The notes below the pieces were generated by a model. The model ran no database searches. It was not told the origin of the DNA and saw only the letters and a program-made list of their open reading frames with translations. A stretch of DNA of 64,000 nucleotides from the NCBI RefSeq assembly GCF_008764245.1, contig NZ_VTQV01000015.1, positions 1 through 64,000 on the forward strand, in the 5' to 3' direction. The DNA comes from Bacillus subtilis. GTDB lineage: Bacteria; Bacillota; Bacilli; Bacillales; Bacillaceae_C. Shown piece after piece: positions 63,381-64,000 of this stretch. A program made the position numbers and the translations under genes. How positions within the stretch are numbered: position 1 is the stretch's first letter; every line of letters starts with the position of its first letter.

Positions 63381-64000
63381 TTGGACACTAATAAGGCGTT
63401 AATGATTAAAGATTTTCCTGTCGATGACCGCCCACGTGAGCGTTTGATTAAAACAGGACCAGAAAGCTTATCCACTCAAGAAATAGTTGCCATTCTTTTA
63501 AGAACAGGTACAAAGTCGGAATCTGTTCTTCAATTGGCCAATCGTCTTTTAACGAAATTCGATGGACTTATGTGGTTAAAGGAGGCAGCTTTTGAAGAAC
63601 TGACGAGTATCAAGGGGATTGGACAAGCCAAGGCCGTTCAACTAGTGGCTGCGATTGAACTAGGACGCAGAATTAGCAATTTAACTTATGATGATCGTTA
63701 TGTAATCAGGAGTCCTGAGGATGGTGCTAATTATGTCATGAATGACATGCGTTTTCTTACTCAGGAACATTTCGTAGCATTATATTTGAATACGAAAAAT
63801 CAAGTAATCCACCGGCAAACTATTTTTATTGGGAGTCTGAATGCGTCGATCGTACACCCTAGGGAGGTGTTTAAAGAAGCATTCAGACGAGCAGCAGCCT
63901 CGATCATTTGCCTCCATAATCATCCCTCAGGAGATCCATCACCCTCACGTGAAGACATTGAGGTAACCCGGCGTTTAGCGGAGTGTGGGAAAATGCTAGG
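63381..64000 (+). CDS. radC: RadC, DNA-repair-associated JAMM-domain protein (truncated by window end)
   Basis: About 206 residues are visible; the frame runs off the right edge. The N-terminal UPF0758 domain (DFPVDDRPRERL, TGPESLSTQEIVAILL, helix-hairpin-helix-like LTSIKGIGQAKA) precedes the JAMM metalloprotease-like motif HNHPSGDPSPSREDIEVTRRL. The function is not settled. TTG 63381 has AAGGAGGAG seven bases upstream; ATG 63402 is an alternative. It follows maf as in B. subtilis. Confidence 0.94.
   Translation, partial: MDTNKALMIKDFPVDDRPRERLIKTGPESLSTQEIVAILLRTGTKSESVLQLANRLLTKFDGLMWLKEAAFEELTSIKGIGQAKAVQLVAAIELGRRISNLTYDDRYVIRSPEDGANYVMNDMRFLTQEHFVALYLNTKNQVIHRQTIFIGSLNASIVHPREVFKEAFRRAAASIICLHNHPSGDPSPSREDIEVTRRLAECGKML

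Noticed and set aside
1-64000. CRISPR arrays, rRNA genes, transposases, integrases and phage genes
   Set aside because: I searched for regular spacers, rRNA motifs and mobile-element enzymes and saw none; only non-coding repeats and one tRNA are present.

Overview
The window is chromosomal DNA from an endospore-forming, AT-rich Bacillaceae (Firmicutes). Spore genes (gerE, gerM, spoVID, ysxE, spoIIB, a sigma-F-promoted lonB), the complete hemAXCDBL operon and the order gerE...ysmB-racE-gerM-rph-rdgB-ysnB-tRNA-ysoA-tig-clpX-lonB-lonA-ysxC-ysxD-hemAXCDBL-spoVID-ysxE-valS-folC-comC-spoIIB-maf-radC match the Bacillus subtilis chromosome. TTG starts with strong Shine-Dalgarno sequences are common. 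I cannot fix the genus. The right edge cuts radC.

1-0.62 kb is the end of the conserved block (gerE with a sigma-K promoter). From 0.62 to 29.8 kb there is about 29 kb of accessory DNA where B. subtilis has only ysmA. It holds a YqhV-like protein, a pentapeptide-repeat protein, a TAXI-type TRAP transporter operon, a 51-aa acidic protein, a 1580-aa secreted PHP / degenerate-phosphatase / GLUG protein with a cre site, an ANT(2'')-like nucleotidyltransferase, and a 16-kb sugar-catabolic island (12.4-28.7 kb). The island has a ROK kinase, four xylose-isomerase-like TIM-barrel proteins, two AraC regulators, a solute-binding protein with two permeases and no ATPase gene, a Gfo/Idh dehydrogenase, a DUF993 aldolase-like protein, a D-2-hydroxyacid dehydrogenase and a DUF2264 protein. 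A palindromic Bacillus repeat and a preQ1-riboswitch/queT unit close the accessory region.

29.8-64 kb is the conserved core: cell wall (racE), sporulation and germination, RNA and nucleotide hygiene (rph, rdgB), proteostasis (tig, clpX, lonB, lonA), ribosome assembly (ysxC), haem synthesis (hemAXCDBL with a PerR-box-like operator), spore coat (spoVID, ysxE), valS behind a T-box, folC, comC, spoIIB, maf and radC. Insertions here are an HpaB-type flavin monooxygenase between ysxE and valS and several dispersed non-coding repeats, one of them inside the valS leader.

The sugar island is the best candidate for an undescribed system. Its parts suggest uptake of a glycoside, intracellular hydrolysis, oxidation to a keto-sugar, isomerisation or epimerisation, aldol cleavage and 2-keto-acid reduction. 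The substrate cannot be read from the sequence.
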